From contig NZ_CP118962.1 in assembly GCF_029024925.1 (NCBI RefSeq), forward strand, positions 656,501 through 720,500: DNA of 64,000 bases, read 5' to 3'. A program made the translations under genes and the position numbers. Within the stretch, counting starts at the first letter, position 1; each line of letters opens with the position of its first letter. The notes under the pieces were generated by a model. It was not told the origin of the DNA and made no database searches. It was given only the letters and a program-made list of their open reading frames with translations. Shown here one piece after another: positions 43,578 through 52,104 of the stretch. This DNA is from Enterococcus faecalis (GTDB lineage Bacteria > Bacillota > Bacilli > Lactobacillales > Enterococcaceae).

Positions 43578-43600
43578 ATGCTTCTGACATTTTTTGACAA
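43572..43600 (-). promoter_or_regulatory. Promoter of the dioxygenase gene
   Basis: On the minus strand TTGTCA (plus 43595-43600), a 17-base spacer and TATACT (plus 43572-43577): five of six matches in both boxes. Confidence 0.78.
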
Positions 43601-43692
43601 CTATTTAGTTTGATTCAGAAGGCTGACATAGCCAGAAACAAGAAAAAGTGTTAGAATAACCAAGATAAAAACTAGTAGAAAGAGTGACGGAA

Positions 43693-44724
43693 ATGCTAAG
43701 TACAGAAGATTTTGATTTTGATTTACCAGAAGAATTAATTGCTCAAACCCCACTAAAAGATCGCGCTAGTTCACGATTATTAGTTGTAAATAAAGAAACA
43801 GGGGACACGGAGGATAAACATTTCCATGATATTCTTGATGAATTACAGCCTGGGGATGCATTAGTCATGAATAACACACGGGTACTGCCGGCCCGTTTAT
43901 ATGGAGAAAAACCTGAAACAGGCGGTCATTTGGAAGTTTTACTTTTAACAAATACAGAAGGCGATACATGGGAAACCTTGATTAAACCCGCGAAACGTGC
44001 AAAAGTCGGCACGGAAATTCAATTTGGCGATGGTCGCCTAAAAGCGGTGGTTAAAGAAGAGTTGGAACATGGTGGTCGAATCATTGAATTTAAATATGAT
44101 GGTATTTTCTTAGAAATTTTAGAATCGTTAGGAGAAATGCCATTGCCGCCATATATCAAAGAACGTCTAGATGACCCAGATCGTTATCAAACGGTTTATG
44201 CTGAAGAAAATGGTTCAGCTGCAGCACCAACAGCGGGTTTGCATTTTACAAAAGAACTATTAGAAGAGATCAAAGCAAAAGGTGTTCATCTCGTTTATTT
44301 AACTTTACATGTCGGTTTAGGAACATTCCGTCCCGTGAGCGTTGATAATATAGAAGAACATCATATGCATAGCGAATTCTATCGTTTAACTGAAGAAGCG
44401 GCTAAGCAACTAAATGAAGTACGCCAAGCAGGCGGTCGGATTGTTGCGGTTGGAACAACTTCTATTCGTACGTTGGAAACAATTGGCACAAAATTTAATG
44501 GTGAAATCCAGGCTGACAGTGGCTGGACCGATATTTTTATCACACCAGGGTATCAATTTAAAGTCGTAGAGGCTTTTTCAACGAACTTCCATTTACCAAA
44601 ATCTACGTTAGTGATGCTTGTGAGTGCCTTTGCAGGAAAAGACTTAACATTGGCTGCTTACCAACATGCAATTGAGGAAAAATATCGTTTCTTTAGTTTT
44701 GGCGATGCAATGTTTATTAAATAA
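43693..44724 (+). CDS. queA: S-adenosylmethionine:tRNA ribosyltransferase-isomerase
   Basis: The 343-residue protein makes epoxyqueuosine in tRNA from preQ1-modified tRNA and [23 protein letters not shown] and [19 protein letters not shown] at the start and [12 protein letters not shown] and [11 protein letters not shown] in the middle are family signatures. The ATG at 43693 gives the usual length; the GTG at 43684 adds three residues. The ribosome binding site is weak. An extended -10 (TGT TAGAAT, 43649-43657) lies upstream. Confidence 0.95.
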   Translation: MLSTEDFDFDLPEELIAQTPLKDRASSRLLVVNKETGDTEDKHFHDILDELQPGDALVMNNTRVLPARLYGEKPETGGHLEVLLLTNTEGDTWETLIKPAKRAKVGTEIQFGDGRLKAVVKEELEHGGRIIEFKYDGIFLEILESLGEMPLPPYIKERLDDPDRYQTVYAEENGSAAAPTAGLHFTKELLEEIKAKGVHLVYLTLHVGLGTFRPVSVDNIEEHHMHSEFYRLTEEAAKQLNEVRQAGGRIVAVGTTSIRTLETIGTKFNGEIQADSGWTDIFITPGYQFKVVEAFSTNFHLPKSTLVMLVSAFAGKDLTLAAYQHAIEEKYRFFSFGDAMFIK

Positions 44725-44747
44725 GCGACACTTTGTGAGCAGAATAC

Positions 44748-44776
44748 TTGGGATTGAAACAAAAATATATTATGAT
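44748..44776 (+). promoter_or_regulatory. Promoter behind queA
   Basis: TTGGGA (44748-44753), a 17-base spacer and TATGAT (44771-44776), with no gene downstream before the terminator. Confidence 0.5.
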
Positions 44777-44782
44777 AAACAC

Positions 44783-44938
44783 GTGATTTTTGGAATCACA
44801 GTAAAGGTGTGCTTTATTTTTTCTTCCCCTGTAAATAATAAAGTTAGAAACCAAAACGCTACTAGGACGAAAATGCTTAGTAGACAATCTTAGAATAAAA
44901 AGAACAGCGCAACCACGGTTGCGCCGTTCTTTTTTTTA
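44783..44938 (+). ncRNA. Candidate small RNA behind queA, about 155 nt
   Basis: The interval begins with a GTGATT-TTTGG-AATCAC hairpin (44783-44799), continues with CTACTA/TAGTAG (44859-44883), and ends in a strong terminator. It could instead be the 3' untranslated part of queA mRNA. Family unknown. Confidence 0.45.
44898..44938 (+). terminator. Terminator behind queA or the candidate RNA
   Basis: A 17-bp stem with one mismatch is centred on AACC-AC-GGTT (44911-44920), followed by T8. Confidence 0.9.
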
Positions 44939-45069
44939 TGTAAGAAAAGATTAATTATTGAAACAACAATACGAAGAAGTGCTTTCTTCGTATTGCCGGT
45001 ACTAAGTTGTACCTCGGCAACTCCAAGTACAATCAGAAAAATTGTCTTGTTAAGTACAGCTTATACTGT

Positions 45070-45318
45070 TTAGGCTTCTTGTTCTACATCGTCATTCAGT
45101 GTTTCTTTGAAGGTGAACACATCATCAATGGTTACGCCAAAGACGTTCGCGATGTCATGCGCAAGAAGTAATGAAGGATTGTACTTGTTTCGTTCCAGTT
45201 GAATAATTGTTTGTCGAGAGACACCGACTCGATTGGCCAAATCTTGCTGGGTCATACGAGCCATAGCACGATAAACATGAATTGAACTTTCAAACGAAGA
45301 TTTTTTCTTTTTTCGCAT
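45070..45318 (-). CDS. XRE-family HTH transcriptional regulator (small)
   Basis: The 82-residue protein is essentially one HTH domain: MARMTQQDLANRVGVSRQTI and QLERNKYNPSLLLAHDIANV, typical of YozG/PhaR-like small regulators. The start at 45318 follows AAAGGAGGGAATGCT on the minus strand; the in-frame start at 45375 has none. The basic head (RKKKKSS) is unusual. Target unknown. It lies beside a large structured RNA candidate on the same strand. Confidence 0.85.
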   Translation of the reverse strand: MRKKKKSSFESSIHVYRAMARMTQQDLANRVGVSRQTIIQLERNKYNPSLLLAHDIANVFGVTIDDVFTFKETLNDDVEQEA

Positions 45319-45410
45319 AGCATTCCCTCCTTTAAAAGAAGATAAAATAGAATGTGCACCTTGAATATAACACATATGATTATTTGATACAAATATATTT
45401 TATTGCCTAA

Positions 45411-45441
45411 AAGAAAAAACCGAGCTTAAATTTAAGCTCGG
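45411..45441 (-). terminator. Terminator of the large small RNA candidate
   Basis: CCGAGCTTAAA and TTTAAGCTCGG form a perfect 11-bp stem (45420-45441) with almost no loop; on the minus strand TTTTTTCTTTT follows. Confidence 0.85.
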
Positions 45442-45785
45442 CCTTGTTAACGGGAAGACATCAATTGGTTGAATGAGTGTTTACATTTCGCGATACATGT
45501 AAAGCAAAAGGTGAACGTGATGTGGTGAAACTAAAACCTTGTTTTCATACAGTTTCGACGCTTGGATGGTGGATAACTTGCGTTAGGTGATAACAGATAG
45601 GGTAAATGCTTTATAGAAACTCCATCCTTCTATAACCTTTCCCTATTTTCCGATACGAGTTATCACTAACAATTACTCTACACGTATTGTTTACAGGTGA
45701 ATCTTGCAATTCTAACAACTTTGAGTTTACCGATTTTTATCTACTGAGAAAATCTTCAACCAATTGATTTGCATGTCCTCCTTAC
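45411..45785 (-). ncRNA. Large structured small RNA candidate, about 375 nt
   Basis: On the minus strand the unit has a promoter (45792-45820) and ends in a terminator at 45420-45441. A perfect 14-bp helix joins plus 45755-45768 with plus 45460-45473, 281 bases apart. Inside is a three-tier stem: GTGATAAC/GTTATCAC (45587-45594, 45659-45666), ATAGGG/CCCTAT (45597-45602, 45641-45646), TTATAGAA/TTCTATAA (45611-45618, 45628-45635). Another hairpin TTTACAT/ATGTAAA lies at 45480-45503. Near the 5' end AAGGAGG lies only 2 bases before an ATG that opens a 15-codon frame. I recall a small RNA reported between EF0869 and EF0870 in E. faecalis, which would be this. Confidence 0.75.
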
Positions 45786-45791
45786 ACTTAA

Positions 45792-45820
45792 AGAATAGCA
45801 CTATTTGGAAGCGTTTGCAA
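45792..45820 (-). promoter_or_regulatory. Promoter of the large small RNA candidate, overlapped by a cre-like site
   Basis: On the minus strand TTGCAA (plus 45815-45820), a 17-base spacer and TGC-TATTCT (plus 45792-45797, extended -10). Plus 45806-45819 reads TGGAAGCGTTTGCA, a cre-like sequence missing only the two W positions of the consensus, placed on the -35 box. Confidence 0.65.
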
Positions 45821-46186
45821 GTTATAACTCTTATTAATAAGATTAAATATAATATTTTTCTGGTTATTTTATAACATGTAAAATAAATAATTGTGCGAAC
45901 TAAATAACATTGTATTTTTTGTTGAATATATAGAAATAAACTATTTTTTTATCAGACAAAATGAAAAAAATGTCCATTGCTTTTTGGCTGAATTCGTTTC
46001 CTTTTTCATAAAATTCCCATAATCAAATAGAAACATTGCTGTAGCAACAACGAAAATACCAGTTTTTTCTGGATATATGAGAGAACGCTAAGCCAAAGAT
46101 GAAAAAAGTTGCGTGTTCAAAAAAAATCATGTTATATTTAATAGAGACACTATTATATAGGAAGAAAAAATTAGAGGGGGAATAGG
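45821..46186. other. AT-rich region upstream of the Ca-type ATPase gene
   Basis: No gene is seen. A promoter for the ATPase gene is probable at TTGCGT (46109-46114) and TATATT (46133-46138). The rest is AT-rich without obvious structure. Confidence 0.45.
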
Positions 46187-48832
46187 ATGGAAGCTTACAA
46201 GCAATCTGTCGATACTGTCACAAAAGAAGTTTCAGTCAATACTGAAACTGGTTTAACACAACAAGAGGCCCAACAACGGCTGAAAGAAAATGGCCGCAAT
46301 CAATTTGAAGAGGCTAAGAAGGATTCTGTGTTAAAGAAATTTATTCACAGTTTATCTGATTTTACAACGATTATTTTATTAGTTGCTGCGGCAATTTCGT
46401 TTTATACAGCAATCGTAACAGAACATGGCGAATATTTTGAAGGAATCTTAATTATTGCAATTGTGATTATCAATGCTGTTTTGGCCATTGTTCAAGAAGG
46501 AAATGCTGAAAAATCTCTGGCGGCTTTACAAGACATGAACAAGCAAAGTAGTGCAGTCTTACGAGATGGCAAGGTAATCGAAGTCGATGCTGAAGAACTA
46601 GTAGTAGGAGATGTTCTAGTTCTTGAAGCTGGTTCAATGATTACAGCCGATGCACGACTTATTCAAGCTTCTCAAATGCGCGTAGAAGAGTCAGCACTAA
46701 CAGGTGAAAGTGAACCTGTTGAAAAAGATCCTACATACGTGGGGCATGACGATGATGGCTTAGGAGATCAAATAAATATGATTTTCAAAGGCTGTACCGT
46801 TGTGAATGGCCGCGGACGAGCAGTAGTAACTGCAACAGGAATGAATACGGAAATGGGTAAAATTGCTGGGTTACTGAATAACAGCGATCAGCAAAAAACA
46901 CCATTACAAAAACGCTTGAATCAATTAGGCAAACGTATTAGTTTGTTAGCCTTAGGGGCTGCAGCAATTGTTTTCATTATTGGTGAACTGCAAGGAGAAC
47001 CGCTTCTTGAAATGTTTATGACAGCCGTTTCCTTAGCGGTGGCAGCTGTACCAGAAACACTAACCGTGATTGTAACATTAACCTTAGCATATGGTGTTCA
47101 AAAAATGGCTAAGAAACATGCGATTATTCGTCGATTGCCAGCAGTAGAAACGCTAGGAACTGCGAATGTTATCTGTTCTGATAAGACAGGAACACTGACA
47201 CAAAATAAAATGCGCGTCCGCCGAGTATGGCATCGTGGTGATGAAGTAACGGATACGGAAGATGCCATGACCGATGAAGCCATGGAAGTACTGAAAATGG
47301 CTGCTTTATGTACAGATGTCATTGTGGAAAAAGAAGGCGATGAATTAACTGTTACAGGGAATCCGACAGAAGCGGCAATTGTTCGTGCTGTCGAAGAAAA
47401 TTATCATACTAAAGAAGAACTTGAAGAAAAATATCCTCGTATTGGTGAAATTCCCTTTGATTCAGAACGAAAAATGATGACTACGGTCCATCAATGGGGG
47501 AAAAAGTACATCTCAATTACTAAAGGAGCCTTTGATGTGTTACTACCTCGTTTTGGTTTCGGAGATGTCGATCAAGCGGCTATTGTTAATGATCGTTTCG
47601 GAAAACGAGCGTTACGAGTTATTGCTGTCGGTTATGCCGTATATGATGAACCACCCAAGGAAATTACATCAGAGGCTTTAGAAAAAAAACTTCGCTTGTT
47701 AGGCTTAATTGGCATGATTGATCCACCACGTCCAGAAAGTAAGGGCGCCATTGCTCGTGCGAAAAAAGCTGGAATTAAAACAGTCATGATTACTGGTGAT
47801 CACGTGGTAACAGCCAGTGCAATTGCTAAAGAATTAGGAATTTTAAAAGATAAAAGTGAAGCCTTATCTGGTTCAGAACTGAAAAAAATGAGTGATGAAG
47901 AATTAGATAAACGTGTTAAAGATTTATCCGTTTATGCACGTGTAACCCCTGAAGATAAAATTCGAATTGTTCAATCATGGCAACGTTCTGGCGCTGTTGT
48001 AGCAATGACCGGAGATGGCGTGAATGATGCGCCAGCCTTGAAAGCTAGTGATGTCGGTTGCGCAATGGGGATTACTGGAACAGATGTGGCCCAAGGCGCT
48101 TCAGATATGATTTTGACGGACGATAACTTTGCAACTATTGTTGATGCGGTTGCGCAAGGACGTGCCGTGTACCGAAATATTCGTAAAGCCATTAACTTCT
48201 TGTTAAGCTGTAATATTTCTGAGATTTTTATTGTTTTAATTGCCATGTTACTTGGTTGGGGTGCGCCATTTACTGCAGTTCAACTGTTGTTTGTTAACGT
48301 TGTCGCAGATGGGTTACCTGGTTTTGCATTAGGAAAAGAACCAGCGGAAAAAGGAATTATGGATGAGGCACCAATCCCTAAAAACGAAGGGATTTTTGCA
48401 CGAGGCTTATGGCAAAAGATTGGGATTAATGCAGCAGTGTTCACAGTCATTACTTTGTTTGGTTTTTACCTAGGTGCCTTTGTACCAGGTGTTTCAGCCT
48501 ATGTTTCAAACAGCTATGAAGTTGGACAAACAGTGGCATTTTTAATCTTAGCTTATTCCTCTATCTTACATGTCTTTAATGTTCGTAGTGCGAACTCTGT
48601 TTTCCGTGTAAAATTATCAAGCAACAAGTCGCTCTTTGAAATGGTCGTTTTAGCATTACTAATTACCACAACCATTGCTTTATTACCATTCACACAAGAA
48701 CTATTTGGATTAGTGCATATTAGTTTAAATCATTGGATGTTAGCAATTTTCCTATCCTTTGTGCCAATTTTCGTCAATGAAATGATTAAGTTCCATTTCT
48801 CTGAAGTTGAAGAGGAAGAAGAAGTGATTTAA
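46187..48832 (+). CDS. P-type cation-transporting ATPase, calcium type (P2)
   Basis: The 881-residue protein has the P-type order: N-terminal cation ATPase domain, actuator motif ALTGESEP, M4, phosphorylation motif CSDKTGTLTQNKM, and hinge GDGVNDAPALKASD; C-terminal membrane segments are of the PMR1/SERCA type. M4 reads AVPETLTVIVTL, where SERCA has PEGLP; I recall the PET form in streptococcal CaxP-like exporters. Calcium export is the likely role; Mn is an alternative. GAGGGGGAATAGG precedes the ATG. It is monocistronic. Confidence 0.9.
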   Translation: MEAYKQSVDTVTKEVSVNTETGLTQQEAQQRLKENGRNQFEEAKKDSVLKKFIHSLSDFTTIILLVAAAISFYTAIVTEHGEYFEGILIIAIVIINAVLAIVQEGNAEKSLAALQDMNKQSSAVLRDGKVIEVDAEELVVGDVLVLEAGSMITADARLIQASQMRVEESALTGESEPVEKDPTYVGHDDDGLGDQINMIFKGCTVVNGRGRAVVTATGMNTEMGKIAGLLNNSDQQKTPLQKRLNQLGKRISLLALGAAAIVFIIGELQGEPLLEMFMTAVSLAVAAVPETLTVIVTLTLAYGVQKMAKKHAIIRRLPAVETLGTANVICSDKTGTLTQNKMRVRRVWHRGDEVTDTEDAMTDEAMEVLKMAALCTDVIVEKEGDELTVTGNPTEAAIVRAVEENYHTKEELEEKYPRIGEIPFDSERKMMTTVHQWGKKYISITKGAFDVLLPRFGFGDVDQAAIVNDRFGKRALRVIAVGYAVYDEPPKEITSEALEKKLRLLGLIGMIDPPRPESKGAIARAKKAGIKTVMITGDHVVTASAIAKELGILKDKSEALSGSELKKMSDEELDKRVKDLSVYARVTPEDKIRIVQSWQRSGAVVAMTGDGVNDAPALKASDVGCAMGITGTDVAQGASDMILTDDNFATIVDAVAQGRAVYRNIRKAINFLLSCNISEIFIVLIAMLLGWGAPFTAVQLLFVNVVADGLPGFALGKEPAEKGIMDEAPIPKNEGIFARGLWQKIGINAAVFTVITLFGFYLGAFVPGVSAYVSNSYEVGQTVAFLILAYSSILHVFNVRSANSVFRVKLSSNKSLFEMVVLALLITTTIALLPFTQELFGLVHISLNHWMLAIFLSFVPIFVNEMIKFHFSEVEEEEEVI

Positions 48833-48888
48833 ATTTAACAGGAATAAAAGGAGCTACTTTTGTTCAGGGAATTATCTTAATAGTTAGC

Positions 48889-48931
48889 AAGTGGGGCAGC
48901 AGTCGTTTCGACTGCTGCCCCACTTATTTTT
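48889..48931 (+). terminator. Terminator of the Ca-type ATPase gene
   Basis: A perfect 17-bp G+C-rich stem (48889-48905 with 48909-48925), loop TTT, then ATTTTTG. Confidence 0.93.
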
Positions 48932-48995
48932 GATTTTCCTTTTTTCAAAATAGGTGGGTTTCTTATCTAAGATGAACATTCTCTAATAAAAAGAC

Positions 48996-49024
48996 TTGCT
49001 AAACGATTTAAAACGTATTATAGT
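48996..49024 (+). promoter_or_regulatory. Promoter of kup
   Basis: TTGCTA (48996-49001), a 17-base spacer and TATAGT (49019-49024). The leader is about 135 nt and begins with the palindrome at 49036-49061. Confidence 0.65.
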
Positions 49025-49165
49025 GAGTAGCATCGTTAGTCAAAAAGCGCTTTTTGACTAATGAAAAAGATATATAAAACGTTATATAATAAAGAGTTTT
49101 AAAAGTTTTTATGGAGCTGTTGGTTAAACTAAACGAAGTCATTTCTTTTGTAGGAGGAAAGTATT

Positions 49166-51172
49166 GTGTTACACAAAGCAGAGGGGTTTGATCGTCGGAA
49201 ATTTACGATGGCAGGGATCTTAGTTGCCATGGGCGTTGTCTATGGAGATATTGGAACGAGCCCTTTATATGTAATGAAAGCCATTGTAGGAGATAATGGT
49301 GGCTTGGCACGGGTTTCTGAATCGTTTATTTTAGGTTCGGTCTCATTAATTTTTTGGACATTGACTATCTTAACCACGATTAAATATGTTGTTATTGCTT
49401 TAAATGCTGATAACCATGGAGAAGGTGGGATTTTCTCTCTTTATACATTGGTTCGTAAAAAAAGTAAGTATTTGATTATTCCCGCAATGATTGGCGGCGC
49501 CGCTTTACTGGCTGATGGCGTTTTGACCCCAGCTGTGACAGTGACGACAGCGATTGAAGGCTTACGGGGGATTCCGGCATTTTTTGAACATTTTGGCAAT
49601 GACCAAACGATTATAGTGGTTATTACGTTGACGATTATTTTAATTCTTTTTTCTGTTCAACGATTTGGAACAGAATTGGTCGGGAAAGCTTTTGGGCCGA
49701 TTATGTTCTTGTGGTTCACTTTTTTAGGCATCATTGGTTTAATGAATTTTAGCCAAGATTGGACGGTTATTCGTGCATTAAATCCATATTATGCTTTGCA
49801 ATTACTAGTCAGTCCAGAAAATAAGTTAGGTCTATTTATTTTAGGGAATATTTTCTTGGCTACAACTGGTGCTGAAGCTTTATATTCTGATTTAGGGCAT
49901 GTAGGAAAAATGAATATCCGCATTAGCTGGCCGTATATTAAGATTTGTTTGATTCTTAATTATTTAGGGCAAGCTGCGTGGTTGTTAACGGTCAAAGAAA
50001 ACCCTGAAATGCAGGCATTAGCTGAAATTAACCCATTTTTCCAAATGATTCCACGAGGTATTCTCGTATTTGGCGTTGTTTTTGCAACAATCGCCGCAGT
50101 GATTGCTTCGCAAGCGTTAATATCAGGTTCGTATACTTTAGTTTCTGAAGCGATTAAATTGAAGTTATTACCAAGACTTAAAATTATTTATCCTGGGAGC
50201 AATATCGGTCAAATGTATATTCCAGCGGTAAATTTAATTTTGTGGCTAGCTTGTTCAGCAATCGTGCTGGCTTTTAGAACATCGACACACATGGAAGCTG
50301 CGTATGGTCTATCGATTACGATTACGATGTTAATGACAACCATTTTATTGTTGTTTTATCTTTTGGATAAAATTCCAGCTTGGTCTGCGTATCTAATTTC
50401 CTTGTTCTTTGCTGCCATTGAAGTTGTCTTTTTCTTTTCAAGTGCTGCGAAGTTTTTCCATGGTGGATATGTTGCTGTGGGAATGGCAGTCTTCTTGTTA
50501 TGCATCATGATTATTTGGGAACGCGGCAACGAGATTAAGGAAGCGACGGCGGAACAAGTGTCGTTGGAAAAATATGTACCACAACTTAAAGCTTTGAAAG
50601 AAGATACATCTGTACCTATGTATCAAACCAACGTGGTCTTTTTAACCTCCGATCGAGTGGACGGCGAAATTAATCGTAATATTATTTATTCGATTTTGGA
50701 CAAACAGCCAAAACGAGCGAATGTTTATTGGTTTGTTAATGTTCAGGTAACAGATGAACCCTTTACTCAAGAGTATTCTGTTGATATGTTAGGGACTGAT
50801 TTTATTGTGCAAGTTCAGCTATATTTAGGCTTCCATATTTCTCAAGAAGTGAATGTATATTTAAGACAAATTGTTCATGACTTGATGAAAACAGGCCGCT
50901 TGCCAAAACAGCCACAACGTTATTCATTAACGCCAGGAAGAGAAGTTGGCGATTTCCAATTTGTATTAATTCAAGAAGAATTATCTAACGTTTCTGAACT
51001 GAAAAAATGGGATCGACAAATTATGCAGGCAAAATTAGCTATCAAAAACTTAACTACCTCTCCTGAAAGTTGGTTTGGCTTGGAATACAGTGAAGTCAAA
51101 TATGAATCCGTTCCTTTAATCATTGGCCCACAACGGAAAACGCACTTAGTCGAACGAAAGAATCGTTCATAA
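49166..51172 (+). CDS. kup: Kup-type potassium uptake protein
   Basis: The 668-residue protein has about twelve membrane segments and a cytoplasmic C-terminal domain. [18 protein letters not shown] is the family start signature, followed by [14 protein letters not shown] and [19 protein letters not shown]. It imports K+ with protons. It starts at a GTG with TAGGAGG before it. It is monocistronic and shares a terminator with the converging HTH gene. Confidence 0.95.
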   Translation: MLHKAEGFDRRKFTMAGILVAMGVVYGDIGTSPLYVMKAIVGDNGGLARVSESFILGSVSLIFWTLTILTTIKYVVIALNADNHGEGGIFSLYTLVRKKSKYLIIPAMIGGAALLADGVLTPAVTVTTAIEGLRGIPAFFEHFGNDQTIIVVITLTIILILFSVQRFGTELVGKAFGPIMFLWFTFLGIIGLMNFSQDWTVIRALNPYYALQLLVSPENKLGLFILGNIFLATTGAEALYSDLGHVGKMNIRISWPYIKICLILNYLGQAAWLLTVKENPEMQALAEINPFFQMIPRGILVFGVVFATIAAVIASQALISGSYTLVSEAIKLKLLPRLKIIYPGSNIGQMYIPAVNLILWLACSAIVLAFRTSTHMEAAYGLSITITMLMTTILLLFYLLDKIPAWSAYLISLFFAAIEVVFFFSSAAKFFHGGYVAVGMAVFLLCIMIIWERGNEIKEATAEQVSLEKYVPQLKALKEDTSVPMYQTNVVFLTSDRVDGEINRNIIYSILDKQPKRANVYWFVNVQVTDEPFTQEYSVDMLGTDFIVQVQLYLGFHISQEVNVYLRQIVHDLMKTGRLPKQPQRYSLTPGREVGDFQFVLIQEELSNVSELKKWDRQIMQAKLAIKNLTTSPESWFGLEYSEVKYESVPLIIGPQRKTHLVERKNRS

Positions 51173-51189
51173 ATAGAAGAAATTTAACT

Positions 51190-51237
51190 AAAAGATTGAG
51201 CCTAAGTCCTTGAGATACATGGCTCAATCTTTTTTGT
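51190..51237. terminator. Bidirectional terminator between kup and the HTH gene
   Basis: AAAAGATTGAGCC (51190-51202) pairs perfectly with GGCTCAATCTTTT (51221-51233), then more T. Confidence 0.92.
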
Positions 51238-51241
51238 AGAA

Positions 51242-51940
51242 TCAGAGTAAATACTGTAATTCCACAAAGAATTCATTTAAAAGCGTTTGGTCTTTAAAGG
51301 AATTCATCCGCTTAAAGATGGCCAGTAAGACTTCTTTTTGAGGTTCAGTTAATTGATCTACTTTTAACAAAGGAAGAAAAGCGATAATCAGAGAATAATC
51401 CAATTCTGGATTTTGAGAATGTGTAAATAATTCATGGAGTTCTGACAAAATAAACGGATGATAATAAGATTGGTCAGACTGTTCTTCTGCAGTTGTTGGT
51501 TCATAAATAGAAATACTCTCTTGGGAATGAGAGGGGGCTTCTACTGTTAACGGAAAAGCATAAAAGGACTGCTGTAACTTTTGCGCTTGAATCATAATTT
51601 TTAAGGAATCGTGATAGGATAGCTGTTCTTCAGATAAACGTCCCATCAACTGAGTAAAAAAAGGTGGTTTTAGCAGTTGTTTATTTTGAAAATTTTCTTT
51701 TATTAGCTGGCGCACAAATCGATCAAAATTACCATAAAGTAGCCAATCTACTGTTGTGTCACAGGCTTTAGCGATTTTTTTTAAGTATCGTTTATTTGGT
51801 AAATTCAAACCTAATTCCCAGTTACTAATTGTACTTCCACTAGATAAACCAATTTTATTGGCTAAATAACGTAAAGTGTACTTCTTCTTTTTTCGAGCTT
51901 CACGCATGCGCGCCCCGACTTGCTTTGTAGTAATTTTCAT
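51242..51940 (-). CDS. XRE-family HTH regulator with a C-terminal helical domain
   Basis: From the ATG at 51940 (minus-strand AAAGGAGTG) the product is 232 residues. An HTH of the Cro/C1 type lies at about residues 8-65 (TLRYLANKIGLSSGSTISNW, NKRYLKKIAKACDTTVDWLL). The remaining 160 residues are mostly helical and not recognised. It is divergent from the copper ATPase gene, but copper-binding Cys motifs are absent, so it is not a CopY. Confidence 0.82.
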   Translation of the reverse strand: MKITTKQVGARMREARKKKKYTLRYLANKIGLSSGSTISNWELGLNLPNKRYLKKIAKACDTTVDWLLYGNFDRFVRQLIKENFQNKQLLKPPFFTQLMGRLSEEQLSYHDSLKIMIQAQKLQQSFYAFPLTVEAPSHSQESISIYEPTTAEEQSDQSYYHPFILSELHELFTHSQNPELDYSLIIAFLPLLKVDQLTEPQKEVLLAIFKRMNSFKDQTLLNEFFVELQYLL

Positions 51941-52104
51941 TGAAACACTCCTTTTGGAATAAATATGAGGATAAGGTGTTCTTAAAATATACATACGCAA
52001 AATTCAGCTCTTTTTTTTTCTAAACTAAAAAAAGTAATTATTTCTAACAATTTTCATCTTGTGCTATGCTTAAGATGAAAATACTTAAGAAGAGAAGGGA
52101 TCAT

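Larger units (their letters stand above)
44725..45069. other. Intergenic region behind queA with a candidate RNA and converging 3' structures
   Basis: It holds a promoter-hairpin-terminator unit on the plus strand (44748-44938) and a set of hairpins next to the 3' end of the reverse-strand HTH gene: CAATACGAAGAA/TTCTTCGTATTG (44967-44995) and GGTAC/GTACC (44998-45013). No credible gene is seen. Confidence 0.55.
48833..49165. other. Intergenic region with the ATPase terminator and the kup leader
   Basis: It contains the terminator at 48889-48931, a promoter at 48996-49024 and, right behind the expected transcription start, a perfect palindrome at 49036-49061 (TTAGTCAAAAAGC with GCTTTTTGACTAA). 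No gene is seen. I see no match to a known riboswitch. Confidence 0.6.

Noticed and set aside
51242-51940. Copper-responsive repressor (CopY) beside copB
   Set aside because: The protein is an XRE-type HTH without the Cys metal motif of CopY.
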